Under the pieces are notes generated by a model that had not been told where the DNA came from, ran no database searches, and was given only the letters and a program-made list of their open reading frames with translations. This document shows positions 17,492 through 26,258 of a DNA stretch of 64,000 nucleotides, piece by piece. Origin of the DNA: Streptomyces luteolifulvus. GTDB taxonomy: Bacteria > Actinomycetota > Actinomycetes > Streptomycetales > Streptomycetaceae. How positions within the stretch are numbered: position 1 is the stretch's first letter; the number at the start of each line of letters is the position of its first letter. The translations under genes and the position numbers were made by a program. Location: NCBI RefSeq assembly GCF_008806595.1, contig NZ_VZRB01000018.1:112837-176836 (forward strand), read 5' to 3'.

Positions 17492-17864
17492 TCGACCAAC
17501 AACCTCTCGGCGGTCGGCACCTTCTTTGTGCCGCTGTGTCTCAGAGCCCGTGTCATCGACTGGTGAGTACGTCTTTGACTATTGGGCAGTTCACGCATTC
17601 CAGCATGTCGGCCTGCACACCACCAAACAGTCGGAGGTGTCCAGTCCACGTGATGTAAGCCCCAGATAAATCGGTCATAAAGAACGAGCCCCGTCAAAAG
17701 ACGGGGCTTTTGTCGCGGAGCGACACCGGTTGACCGCGACGCGTGGCCATACCACCGGATTCCTCTGCCGAAACGTTATGAACACCGTGGCCGACCGTGT
17801 CAAATGACACAGCCGGCTCCGGTACAACTACGACAACTGTCCTATGCCACCACGGATTTGGATG
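17492..17864. other. Gene-free region between the two conservons
   Basis: 373 bases separate the last gene of conservon 1 from the first gene of conservon 2. They hold the hairpin terminator described at 17687-17708 and presumably the cvnA2 promoter. I see no open frame with credible codon use and no clear -35/-10 pair. Confidence 0.5.
17687..17708. terminator. Terminator separating the two conservons
   Basis: Arms AGCCCCGTC (17687-17695) and GACGGGGCT (17700-17708) around an AAAA loop, followed by TTT on the plus strand and by a TTCTTT run on the minus strand. It lies between cvnD1 and cvnA2, so each conservon is likely its own transcription unit. Confidence 0.75.
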
Positions 17865-18440
17865 CTATCTCAACCGTGCCATGAGGGCGTGCTCCACCAG
17901 CGTGATCAGCGCACTCTTGGCATCCGAGCGGTGGCGGGCGTCCGTCGTGATGATCGGGGTGTCCGGACCGATCTGGAGAGCCTCGCGCACCTCCTCGGGA
18001 GCATACGGCTGGTGCCCGTCGAAGCCGTTGAGCGCGACGACGAACGGCAGGCCGCTGTTCTCGAAGTAGTCCACCGCCGGGAAGCAGTCGGCCAGACGCC
18101 GGGTGTCCACCAGGACCACCGCGCCGATCGCGCCCCGCACCAGGTCGTCCCACATGAACCAGAAACGGTCCTGGCCCGGAGTACCGAACAGGTACAGGAT
18201 CAGGTCCTGGTCGAGCGTGATACGGCCGAAGTCCATGGCCACCGTGGTGGTGGTCTTGTCCCCGGTGTGCGTCAGGTCGTCGATGCCCGCACTCGCGGAC
18301 GTCATGACGGCCTCGGTGCGCAGCGGGTTGATCTCGGAGACGGCGCCCACGAACGTGGTCTTGCCGACGCCGAAGCCGCCGGCCACCACGATCTTCGCGG
18401 AGGTGGTCGCCCGTCCTCCGTCAGAGCTTGCGAAGTCCAC
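17865..18440 (-). CDS. cvnD1: CvnD-type small GTPase of conservon 1
   Basis: 191 residues, GTG start, overlapping cvnC1 by 20 bases exactly as in the other conservon. G1 (GGFGVGKTTF) and G3 (GTPGQDRFWFMW) are intact; the G4 region reads ALNGFDGHQ. After a variable first dozen residues it differs from its paralogue at 12564-13145 at about six positions (for example I/V, Q/H, N/A, D/E, A/S), which suggests strong selection or gene conversion. It acts as the nucleotide-switch component of the conservon membrane complex. Confidence 0.9.
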   Translation of the reverse strand: MDFASSDGGRATTSAKIVVAGGFGVGKTTFVGAVSEINPLRTEAVMTSASAGIDDLTHTGDKTTTTVAMDFGRITLDQDLILYLFGTPGQDRFWFMWDDLVRGAIGAVVLVDTRRLADCFPAVDYFENSGLPFVVALNGFDGHQPYAPEEVREALQIGPDTPIITTDARHRSDAKSALITLVEHALMARLR

Positions 18441-18816
18441 TGAGCACCCTTTCGAGCAGTGTCACGTCCGGAGCGCCGGTGGTCTCGTCGCCGCCCGGCT
18501 GGTGAATGGCGACGAGTCCTGCCTCGGCGAGGTCCGCGACGAGAATCCGGGCCACGCCGAGCGGCATGGCCAGGAGCGCCGACACCTCCGCGACCGACTT
18601 GACCTCACGGCACAGATGACAGATGCGCTGGTGCTCCGGGAGCAGTCCCATGAGCGCTGCCGGGTCGGCCGTCGTGCTGATCAGCGCCTCGATGGCGAGC
18701 TGATAGCGCGGCCGGGTCCGGCCACCGGTCATCGCGTACGGACGTACCAGCGGCTGGTCGCCCTCATCCTCGTACGGCTCCGCGTACGGATCATGAGAGG
18801 CGGTGGGCGGGGTCAT
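18421..18816 (-). CDS. cvnC1: CvnC-type DUF742 protein of conservon 1
   Basis: 131 residues, ATG start. A short acidic N-terminus (MTPPTASHDPYAEPYEDEGD) leads directly into DUF742: VRPYAMTGGRTRPRYQLAIEALISTTAD, LPEHQRICHLCREVKSVAEVSALL, then LLERVLSGLRKL. Compared with CvnC2 it lacks the Pro/Gln-rich extension of about 60 residues. Its 3' end overlaps the start of cvnD1, so the two are translationally coupled. Confidence 0.88.
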   Translation of the reverse strand: MTPPTASHDPYAEPYEDEGDQPLVRPYAMTGGRTRPRYQLAIEALISTTADPAALMGLLPEHQRICHLCREVKSVAEVSALLAMPLGVARILVADLAEAGLVAIHQPGGDETTGAPDVTLLERVLSGLRKL

Positions 18817-18927
18817 GAATCCTCCGGGCGGGACAGCAGGTCGGTCAGTCGTGCCGTCTGACGGGGCCGGTGGGGGGATTGTGGCGGCCGGACGGTGTTT
18901 TGGTGAGACGGGTGGTGCCGGGGCCGA

Positions 18928-19350
18928 TCAGTGAAGCAGACTGCCCTGGAGCTCAGCGCGCAGGTCGGGCGTGAGTACCGCGCCCGCGCGGTCGACCAGG
19001 AGCGCCATCTCGTAGCCGACGAGGCCGATGTCGCACTCGGGGTGTGCGAGCACAGCCAGCGACGAACCGTCGGAAATGGACATGAGGAAGAGGAATCCGC
19101 GCTCCATCTCCACGACCGTCTGCGCCACCGTGCCCCCCTCGAAGATCCGGGATGCCCCGGCGGTCAGCGAGGTGAGGCCGGACGCGACGGCCGCGAGCTG
19201 GTCCGCACGATCGCGCGGAAAGCCCTCCGACATCGCCAGCAGGAGACCGTCGGCGGACACGACGACGGTGTGGGACACCCCGGGGGTGTTGTCCACGAAG
19301 TTGGTGATCAACCAGTTGAGGTTCTGTGCCGCCTGGCTCATCGGGCTCAA
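18928..19350 (-). CDS. cvnB1: CvnB-type roadblock/LC7 protein of conservon 1
   Basis: 140 residues if translation begins at the TTG immediately after the cvnA1 stop, 6 bases from GGAG. The alternative ATG three codons on (19341) gives 137 residues with poorer spacing. Single roadblock/LC7 domain, almost identical to CvnB2 (differences include GGTVAQ for GGSVNQ, HPECD for HPEAD and the last residue His for Asn). It is the expected partner of the GTPase CvnD1. The cvnB-cvnC gap is 111 bases. Confidence 0.9.
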   Translation of the reverse strand: MSPMSQAAQNLNWLITNFVDNTPGVSHTVVVSADGLLLAMSEGFPRDRADQLAAVASGLTSLTAGASRIFEGGTVAQTVVEMERGFLFLMSISDGSSLAVLAHPECDIGLVGYEMALLVDRAGAVLTPDLRAELQGSLLH

Positions 19351-22300
19351 CTAACGCTCCTGCTGGTGAGTGGGGCTCGGGAAGCTGCCCGTCTGACCGG
19401 TGCCGGCCTGACGACCCTGCGCGATACCCCGACGGAGATTGGTCAGCCGGCCCCGTACGTCGTCAGGCGAACGCGAGACCTGCGGACCGTTTTGGTGCTG
19501 TTGCTGCTGAGCCGTGCCCGGAACGAGGTTCGCCCGGGGCACCCGGCGCGGCAGGCCGGAGGTGGTGACGCCGCCCGCTGCCGGCTGCCGTGTGCGCTCT
19601 GCCTGCCGGACGAGATCGTCGTTCGGCGAGCTGCGCCAGGCGGTGGCGGCGGAACGCTGAGGGGCAGCGGGAGCCTGTGGCTGCTGCTGCTGCTGCTGCG
19701 GGGCCGGGGCGGAGGCCGGGGCCGCGGACCCGTGGCCGTTCTGCTGGCCGCGGAACCAGTTCGTCTCCAGCGTGTCGTACAGCGGCGTACGACCGTCGCC
19801 CGGGCCGGTCGCCGGCGGCAGCGCCTCGGGCTCCGGGCGGGCGGGCCGCTGCGGCGGACGCGGCGGGACCGGGGGGACCGGCGGCCGCTGCGCGCCGTTG
19901 GCCTGCGGGTACTGACCCGTGGTGGCGGGGTTCTGCCGACCGGGCACGGAGTGCTGCCCGGTGGAGCTGCTGTCGTAGCCCTGGACCGGGAACTGGCCGG
20001 TGGAGCTGCTGTCGTAGGCCGCCGGGCCTGTGAACTGCCCCGTGGACGACGGACCGGGCTGCCCGGCGGGCGCTCCGAAGACGTCCGGACGGACGAACTG
20101 GCCCGTGTTCTGCGGGTCGTTCCCACCGGGACGCGGAGCGTCGTAATCGGGGCGGGGAAAGTCCGATGTGGTGGAGCCGGCACCGGGGCCCTGGCGGCCG
20201 TCGCGCCCGCTCGCCGGCATCTCCGCGGTCGAGGCCGGGCCGTTCCGGTCGTCGATGCGCGGCATCCGGGAGGTCTGGGCCGGGTCCTGCTCGTCGTGGC
20301 CGCGCGGGGTGTCGAGCGAGGTGCGCGGCACCGGGGGCTGCGCGTTCTCGTCGCTCCAGCTGGGCGTGCGGGGCTGTGCGTTGCCGCCCGGCAGCTCGGC
20401 GCGCGGACCACCGCGGCCCGGCAGCACCGGCCGGCGCCCGCGGCGGGTGCCGCCGCTCTGCTCGGCACCCGCGCTCGGTGCCTGCGGAGGCACCGGACGG
20501 CTGCCGCCGAACATGTCCTGGCTCTGCGTCGCACCCGTGGACTGCATGCCCTGCGACTGACCGAAGCCGGCGCCGGCCTGAGTAGGACGGCCCTGGGGGG
20601 CTGCCGGGGCCTGCGGCCCCCGCGCTCCGCCCTGGGCACCCGGACGGCCGCCCGCACCGGGCAGCGCGGCGCGCGGACCCTGGCCGGCACCGAGGCGGCC
20701 ACCGCCACCCGCGCCGAGGGCCGGGCCGCCCGGCGCACCGGCGCCGAGGGAACCGCTGTTGCTCGCCTGGCGACGGGCCGCGGCGGCACCGGCGGCGGCC
20801 TGCGCGGCGGCCGCGCCGCCCGCGGACGGCGCACCCTGGCCGGGCTTGCCCGTGGGCTTCTTGCCGCCCTGGGCGACGTCGACGGGCAGCATGACCAGCG
20901 CGGTCGTACCGCCGGAGTCGGACGGGCGCAGCTGGATGCGGATGCCGTGCCGCTGCGACAGACGACCGACCACGAAGAGGCCCATGCGGCGGGAGACGGA
21001 GACGTCCACGGTGGGCGGCGACGCGAGCCGCTCGTTGATCGCCGCGAGGTCCTCGGGGGAGAGGCCGATACCGGTGTCGTGGATCTCGATCAGGACGCGG
21101 CCGTCGGGCAGCGCGTGACCGGTGACCTTGACCTTGGTCTGCGGCGAGGAGAAGGAGGTGGCGTTCTCGAGCAGCTCGGCGAGCAGGTGCACGAGGTCGT
21201 TGACCACGCGGCCGGCGACCTCGGTGGTCGGCACGGCGGCCAGCTCGATGCGCTCGTACTGCTCCACCTCGGACGCGGCGGCGCGCAGGACGTCGACCAG
21301 CGGGACCGGGCGGGTCCAGCGGCGGCCGGGCTCTTCACCGGCGAGAACGAGAAGGTTTTCACCGTTACGGCGCATACGCGTCGCGAGGTGGTCGAGCTTG
21401 AACAGCGAGGACAGCTGGTCCGGGTCGGCCTCGCGGGACTCCAGCTCGGAGATCAGCGACAGCTGGCGCTGGATCAGACCCTGGGAGCGGCGCGAGAGGT
21501 TGGTGAACATCGCGTTGACGTTGCCCCGCAGCAGGGCCTGCTCGGCGGCGAGGCGGACCGCCTCGCGGTGCACGTCGTCGAAGGCCGCGGCCACCTGGCC
21601 GATCTCGTCCCGGGAGTGCACACCGACCGACTCCACGGACGTGTCGACGTCCTGCGGGTCGGACTCGGACAGCTGCTTGACCAGCTCCGGCAGACGGTCC
21701 TGGGCGACCTTGGTGGCGGTCTCCTGGAGGCGGCGCAGCGAGCGGATCATGGACCGGGCGACGATGAAGGCGCCGACGAGCGAGACACCGAGCACGATCA
21801 GGATCAGGACACCGGAGATGATCGCCTCGCGCTCGGAGACGGAGCGCAGCTCACGGGCCTTCTGCTCCATGTCCTCGAGCAGCGTGCGCTCGATCTTCTC
21901 CATCTGCTCGATCTTGGTCGAGCTGTCGTCCGTCCAGTCCTTGTAGGAACGCTTGTCGAGGGACGACAGACCGGTCGCCGAGCTCAGTGCGCGGTCGGCG
22001 TAGGTGTCGGTGGACTCGATCGTCGCGTTGCCCTCTTCGATGGGCTTGAGGAGCTCGGCGGCGGACGCGTCGCCGTAGATGCTCTTGAAGCTGGCCAGCT
22101 CGGAGTCCTGGCTCTCGAGCGCCGAGTCGGCGTACAGCCGGTCGTTCTCGGTCAGGTTGCCGAAGGTGGTGTCGTTCGCGGGCAGGGCCGCGGCGAGCAC
22201 GGCGCGCTGGACGGACGCGTACTCCTTGGCGGAGGAGAAGGCGGCCAGGGCACGCGTGCGCTGGATCATCTCCGGGTTGCTGGTCGCCTCCGCCATGTCC

Positions 22301-23016
22301 TGCGAGAGGCTGAGCAGGTTGGTGATCAGCCGGTGGTACGACTCCACGGTCTGGGTGGAGTTGTCCTTGGCCTGGTAGGCGCCGTTGCGGATCTTGGAGA
22401 GGGTGCCCAGGTCGGTGACCAGGCCCACCAGGCTCTCGCGGACGCCCTGGAGGTTGCCGTTGCTGACGTTGGCGTCGATTTCCTCGGCGGCGTTGTTGAA
22501 GTTGTCGACCGCGCGGTCCGTCTTGTCCCGGTAGCTCTTGACCGTGTAGTCGCTCGTCGCCTTCGCGCCGTGCGCCAGCGGACCGGCCGACTGGTCGCGC
22601 TCCTCCTGGAGCGCGGCCGCAAGCTCGGTGGCCTGCTTGGTCATCTCCGTCAGCAGCTTCATGTTGTCGAGCTGCTGGATGTCGTCCATGGAGTCGCCGA
22701 TGCGCAGTGCGCCGAGCGAGGTGGCCGCGACCACCGGGAGCGCGAGCAGCGAGACCAGACGCGTGGAGATGCGCCAGTTGCGCAGGGCTATGCGCGAGCC
22801 GGGGCCCGTGGGGCCCTTCGGCGGCTTGACGGTCGGAGTGGGTGCCGCGGTGGGACCCGCAGACGTGGACGCGCCCGGACGCCCGGAGCCACCGCCGTCG
22901 CCGGACGGGGTCGGGCCCTGGTTCTGGGCGTGCTGGGGCGAGGAACCGCGGTCGGTCCCGCCGTGCGGCTCCGGCTCCGCCGAAGCACTGCCATCCCTCT
23001 TGAAACGTCCCTGCAC
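19351..23016 (-). CDS. cvnA1: CvnA-type sensor histidine-kinase-like protein of conservon 1
   Basis: 1221 residues from the GTG giving VQGRFKRDGSASAEP, with AGAGG 11 bases upstream; a longer frame exists but has no ribosome binding site. Gly/Pro-rich N-terminus, TM1 (about 88-107, LVSLLALPVVAATSLGAL), a helical extracellular domain (about 110-395), TM2 (about 400-420, IISGVLILIVLGVSLVGAFIV), HAMP, and HATPase_c with VLIEIHDTGIGLSPED and RMGLFVVGRLSQRHGI. The tail of about 500 residues is disordered, with five or six STGQF/TGQY/TGQH repeats and a terminal TSGLPRRVPRANLV ... VRGRLTNLRRGI block shared with CvnA2. The extracellular domain is far more diverged from CvnA2 than the partner genes are, suggesting a different stimulus. 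Confidence 0.9.
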   Translation of the reverse strand: MQGRFKRDGSASAEPEPHGGTDRGSSPQHAQNQGPTPSGDGGGSGRPGASTSAGPTAAPTPTVKPPKGPTGPGSRIALRNWRISTRLVSLLALPVVAATSLGALRIGDSMDDIQQLDNMKLLTEMTKQATELAAALQEERDQSAGPLAHGAKATSDYTVKSYRDKTDRAVDNFNNAAEEIDANVSNGNLQGVRESLVGLVTDLGTLSKIRNGAYQAKDNSTQTVESYHRLITNLLSLSQDMAEATSNPEMIQRTRALAAFSSAKEYASVQRAVLAAALPANDTTFGNLTENDRLYADSALESQDSELASFKSIYGDASAAELLKPIEEGNATIESTDTYADRALSSATGLSSLDKRSYKDWTDDSSTKIEQMEKIERTLLEDMEQKARELRSVSEREAIISGVLILIVLGVSLVGAFIVARSMIRSLRRLQETATKVAQDRLPELVKQLSESDPQDVDTSVESVGVHSRDEIGQVAAAFDDVHREAVRLAAEQALLRGNVNAMFTNLSRRSQGLIQRQLSLISELESREADPDQLSSLFKLDHLATRMRRNGENLLVLAGEEPGRRWTRPVPLVDVLRAAASEVEQYERIELAAVPTTEVAGRVVNDLVHLLAELLENATSFSSPQTKVKVTGHALPDGRVLIEIHDTGIGLSPEDLAAINERLASPPTVDVSVSRRMGLFVVGRLSQRHGIRIQLRPSDSGGTTALVMLPVDVAQGGKKPTGKPGQGAPSAGGAAAAQAAAGAAAARRQASNSGSLGAGAPGGPALGAGGGGRLGAGQGPRAALPGAGGRPGAQGGARGPQAPAAPQGRPTQAGAGFGQSQGMQSTGATQSQDMFGGSRPVPPQAPSAGAEQSGGTRRGRRPVLPGRGGPRAELPGGNAQPRTPSWSDENAQPPVPRTSLDTPRGHDEQDPAQTSRMPRIDDRNGPASTAEMPASGRDGRQGPGAGSTTSDFPRPDYDAPRPGGNDPQNTGQFVRPDVFGAPAGQPGPSSTGQFTGPAAYDSSSTGQFPVQGYDSSSTGQHSVPGRQNPATTGQYPQANGAQRPPVPPVPPRPPQRPARPEPEALPPATGPGDGRTPLYDTLETNWFRGQQNGHGSAAPASAPAPQQQQQQPQAPAAPQRSAATAWRSSPNDDLVRQAERTRQPAAGGVTTSGLPRRVPRANLVPGTAQQQQHQNGPQVSRSPDDVRGRLTNLRRGIAQGRQAGTGQTGSFPSPTHQQER

Positions 23017-23618
23017 TAGCGTCGCAACCTCTGGACCAGGCGTCCTTCCGGTTGAACGGAAGGACGGGTGTCGGCGTATTAGGGGGCGCCCTGAATGCGC
23101 CCCCCGGTGGTCGTGAGTGACCGGCGCTGGTTCCCCCCATCTCGCCGCCACTCGGCGCTGTTTGCGCCCCCTGCGCGCCGGCTCGATCCTGCAGCGGTCC
23201 GTGGAATTCCAGCACAGTGCCGGATCTCCAACAAGGCCGTTGGCCCCAACCGTGACCTACGTGACAGTACGTGAGTGTTGGATTACAGGAAGTAGAAAAG
23301 GATTCCATCGATAACGGACATATGGCCGCGAGGTGTTCGGACCAGGGAAGTGTCCCAGTCGACATGATCAGGATCGGAATGAGTGCTTCAGGGGCGGAAT
23401 GCCCGTTTCGCTGCCATGAAGTACCGGTCTGAATTGACCGGTTTGTCGGTAGGTCCGTGAGCAAACTCACATGCTGATCATGGGGTCTTCATCGCTGGGG
23501 CCGGGAATTGAATGTTTAGCCTGACGCTTTACAAGACAGAACCATCTGCCAATCCGCGCCGGAATTCGCCCCTTTGGGGTTATTCGGCGCCCGCACCACG
23601 ACAGGGTCGAGTACAACC
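23017..23618. other. Long regulatory region upstream of conservon 1
   Basis: About 600 bases without a convincing gene. Toward the cvnA1 side CGTGAC recurs at 23251, 23260 and CGTGAG at 23270, a short direct-repeat array. Near the other end ACCGGTC-TGAATT-GACCGGT (23423-23442) is a perfect 7-base inverted repeat. The segment is visibly less GC-rich than the surroundings, as expected for promoters serving both divergent genes. Confidence 0.5.
23423..23442. promoter_or_regulatory. Inverted repeat in the conservon 1 upstream region
   Basis: ACCGGTC (23423-23429) and GACCGGT (23436-23442) with the A/T-rich spacer TGAATT. Short perfect arms with an AT spacer suit a dimeric regulator site better than a terminator; there is no T-tract. 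The binding protein is unknown. Confidence 0.35.
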
Positions 23619-23807
23619 GTGAAGACGACGATGATGTTCCGCACGATAGCCAACCCTCGGCGCACGACGCTGGCGCACCTTGAGGACGCCGCCGATCTGC
23701 AGACCCTGGACCAGCAGGAACACTCCGTCGATCTTCCCCTGCAGACCGCCAACCCCCGGCGCACCGTCCTGGTGGACGTCCCGGCCGCCGCGGGCACGGC
23801 GCAGTAG
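23619..23807 (+). CDS. Small protein with duplicated ANPRRTxL motif
   Basis: 62 residues from GTG (VKTTMMFRTIANPRRTTL...); the ATG pair at 23631 and 23634 are alternative starts. The sequence carries ANPRRTTL near the start and ANPRRTVL near the end, separated by an acidic segment (LEDAADLQTLDQQEHSVDL). Codon third positions are GC-rich in this frame and it lies just upstream of, and in line with, the FAH hydrolase gene. There is no signal peptide, membrane helix or cysteine. I do not recognise a family; I have a weak memory of similar small proteins in other streptomycetes at this place. Confidence 0.5.
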   Translation: MKTTMMFRTIANPRRTTLAHLEDAADLQTLDQQEHSVDLPLQTANPRRTVLVDVPAAAGTAQ

Positions 23808-23898
23808 AGCGCGCGGCGGCCGGCGCGCCCCTCCGAGCGATAGCCTGGGGCCTCAGACTCCAGCAGCTCAGTGACTCAGTGAGGGGCGCCAGGATCCC

Positions 23899-24675
23899 GT
23901 GCGCATCGCCAGATTCTCCATCGACGGGAACGTCGCCTTCGGCGCGGTCGAGGGCGACAGGCCGGACGAACTCGTCCTCGACATCATCAAGGGCATCCCG
24001 TTCGCGGACTTCGAGCTCTCCGGCACCAAGGTGCCGCTGAACAAGGTCAGGCTGCTGCCCCCGGTGCTCCCCAACAAGGTCGTGGCCTTCGGCCGCAACT
24101 ACGCGGAGCACGCCCAGGAACTGGGCAACGAGGTGCCCGACGCCCCCTTCGCCTTCTTCAAGCCGTCCACCTCGGTGATCGGCCCCGGCGACGAGATCCA
24201 GTACCCCTCCTTCTCCGAGGAACTGCACCACGAGGCCGAACTGGCCGTCGTGATCGGGCGCATGTGCCGTGAGGTCCCGCGCGACCGCGTCAAGGACGTG
24301 ATCCTGGGCTACACCTGCGCCAACGACATCACCGCCCGCGACGTCCAGCGGCGCGAGAAGCAGTGGGCGCGGGCCAAGGGCTTCGACACCTCCTGCCCGC
24401 TGGGCCCCTGGGTGGAGACGGACCTCGACCCCTCCGACCTGACCATCCAGCTCACGGTCAACGGGCAGCAACGCCAGCTCGGCCGCACCAGCGAGATGAT
24501 CCACTCCGTCGAGGACCTGATCGTCAACATCACCGAGGCCATGACGCTGCTCCCCGGCGACGTGATCCTCACGGGCACCCCGGCAGGCGTCGGGCCGCTC
24601 ACCGTCGGCGACGAGGTCGCCGTCACCATCGAAGGCATCGGCACTCTCACCAACAAGGTAGTCAAGCGTGGCTAG
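23899..24675 (+). CDS. Fumarylacetoacetate hydrolase (FAH) family protein
   Basis: 258 residues, GTG start (MRIARFSIDGNVAFG). The FAH catalytic fold is clear: KVVAFGRNYAEHAQELG, FFKPSTSVIGPGDEI, HHEAELAVVIGR (metal-ligand Glu residues), YTCANDITARDVQ, and the C-terminal TGTPAGVGPLTVGDEV. Enzymes of this superfamily cleave or isomerise C-C bonds in 2-oxo-acid substrates with Mg2+; the exact substrate cannot be read from sequence. It overlaps the start of gltX by 8 bases, so the two are translationally coupled, an arrangement I recall as conserved in streptomycetes. Confidence 0.88.
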   Translation: MRIARFSIDGNVAFGAVEGDRPDELVLDIIKGIPFADFELSGTKVPLNKVRLLPPVLPNKVVAFGRNYAEHAQELGNEVPDAPFAFFKPSTSVIGPGDEIQYPSFSEELHHEAELAVVIGRMCREVPRDRVKDVILGYTCANDITARDVQRREKQWARAKGFDTSCPLGPWVETDLDPSDLTIQLTVNGQQRQLGRTSEMIHSVEDLIVNITEAMTLLPGDVILTGTPAGVGPLTVGDEVAVTIEGIGTLTNKVVKRG

Positions 24676-26152
24676 CGCACCCGCCTCCCCCGTCCGCGTC
24701 CGTTTCTGTCCGTCGCCCACCGGCAACCCCCATGTGGGCCTGGTCCGCACGGCCCTGTTCAACTGGGCCTTCGCCCGGCACCACCAGGGCACGCTGGTCT
24801 TCCGCATCGAGGACACCGACGCCGCCCGTGACTCCGAGGAGTCGTACACCCAGCTGCTCGACGCGATGCGCTGGCTGGGCTTCGACTGGGACGAGGGCCC
24901 GGAGGTCGGCGGCCCGCACGCGCCCTACCGCCAGTCCCAGCGCATGGACCTCTACAAGGACGTCGCGCAGAAGCTCCTGGACGCCGGCCACGCCTACCGC
25001 TGCTACTGCTCGCAGGAGGAGCTCGACACCCGCCGCGAGGCCGCCCGCGCCGCCGGCCGGCCCTCCGGCTACGACGGCCACTGCCGCGACCTCGCCCCCG
25101 GGCAGGTCGAGGAGTACAAGGCTCAGGGCCGCACGCCGATCGTCCGCTTCCGCATGCCCGACGAGACGATCACCTTCACGGACCTGGTCCGCGGTGAGCT
25201 GACGTTCACGCCGGAGAACGTCCCGGACTACGGGATCGTACGAGCCAACGGGGCGCCCCTCTACACGCTCGTCAACCCGGTCGACGACGCCCTGATGGAG
25301 ATCACCCACGTCTTGCGCGGCGAGGACCTGCTCTCCTCCACCCCGCGCCAGATCGCGCTCTACAAGGCGCTGACCGAGCTGGGCATCGCCAAGCAGATCC
25401 CGGCCTTCGGCCACCTGCCGTACGTGATGGGCGAGGGCAACAAGAAGCTGTCGAAGCGGGACCCGCAGTCGTCGCTCAACCTCTACCGCGAGCGCGGCTT
25501 CCTGCCCGAGGGCCTGCTCAACTACCTCTCCCTGCTCGGCTGGTCGCTCTCCGCCGACCAGGACATCTTCGCCATGGATGCGATGGTCGCGGCCTTCGAC
25601 ATCGCGGACGTCAACCCCAACCCGGCGCGCTTCGACCTGAAGAAGTGCGAGGCGATCAACGGCGACCACATCCGCCTGCTCGACGTGAAGGACTTCACGG
25701 AGCGCTGCCGGCCGTGGCTCCAGCCGCCGTTCGCCCCGTGGGCGCCGGAGGACTTCGACGAGACCAAGTGGCAGATGATCGCGCCGCACGCGCAGACCCG
25801 GCTGAAGGTCCTCTCGGAGATCACCGACAACGTCGACTTCCTGTTCCTGCCCGAGCCGGTCTTCGACGAGCCGAGCTGGACCAAGGCCATGAAGGAGGGC
25901 AGCGACGCCCTGCTCCGCACCGCCCGCGAGAAGCTCGACGCGGCCGACTGGACCTCCGCGGAGTCCCTGAAGGAGGCCGTCCTTGCCGCCGGCGAGGCCC
26001 ATGGCCTCAAGCTCGGCAAGGCCCAGGCCCCGGTCCGCGTGGCCGTCACCGGCCGCACGGTCGGCCTCCCGCTCTTCGAGTCCCTGGAGGTCCTGGGCAA
26101 GGAGCGGACGCTGGCCCGGATCGACGCGGCGCTGGCGAAGCTCGCCGCCTAG
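24668..26152 (+). CDS. gltX: Glutamyl-tRNA synthetase
   Basis: 494 residues, GTG start inside the end of the FAH gene. The class I synthetase signatures are present: the HIGH-like motif in FCPSPTGNPHVGLVRTALFNW and the KMSKS-like KLSKRDPQSSLN. The GluRS-specific C-terminal anticodon-binding helical domain fills the second half. It charges tRNA-Glu. Streptomyces generally lack GlnRS, so GluRS also misacylates tRNA-Gln for conversion by GatCAB. That fits the cluster of Gln and Glu tRNA genes less than 1 kb downstream. Confidence 0.96.
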   Translation: MASAPASPVRVRFCPSPTGNPHVGLVRTALFNWAFARHHQGTLVFRIEDTDAARDSEESYTQLLDAMRWLGFDWDEGPEVGGPHAPYRQSQRMDLYKDVAQKLLDAGHAYRCYCSQEELDTRREAARAAGRPSGYDGHCRDLAPGQVEEYKAQGRTPIVRFRMPDETITFTDLVRGELTFTPENVPDYGIVRANGAPLYTLVNPVDDALMEITHVLRGEDLLSSTPRQIALYKALTELGIAKQIPAFGHLPYVMGEGNKKLSKRDPQSSLNLYRERGFLPEGLLNYLSLLGWSLSADQDIFAMDAMVAAFDIADVNPNPARFDLKKCEAINGDHIRLLDVKDFTERCRPWLQPPFAPWAPEDFDETKWQMIAPHAQTRLKVLSEITDNVDFLFLPEPVFDEPSWTKAMKEGSDALLRTAREKLDAADWTSAESLKEAVLAAGEAHGLKLGKAQAPVRVAVTGRTVGLPLFESLEVLGKERTLARIDAALAKLAA

Positions 26153-26206
26153 GGCAGGCCCTAGAGGTCCCTACGACGGTGAGGCGGCACCCGGCCCGGG
26201 TGCCGC
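26149..26206 (+). terminator. Tandem hairpins after gltX
   Basis: CTAGGGC-AG-GCCCTAG (26149-26164) begins within the gltX stop codon, and an 11-base-arm hairpin GCGGCACCCGG / CCGGGTGCCGC (26184-26206) follows. Together they likely end the FAH-gltX transcript before the HAD gene. Confidence 0.7.
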
Positions 26207-26258
26207 ACCTTCGTCGTTCCGCCGGACGCGCCCCCCGTCCCCGCGTTACCGTCGGATC

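Noticed and set aside
13808..23019. Plus-strand open frames of about 1250 and 1360 codons over the conservons
   Set aside because: They are shadows of cvnA2 and cvnA1, with Leu/Val/Gly/Arg-rich translations and no recognisable domain. The minus-strand conservon genes explain the region completely.
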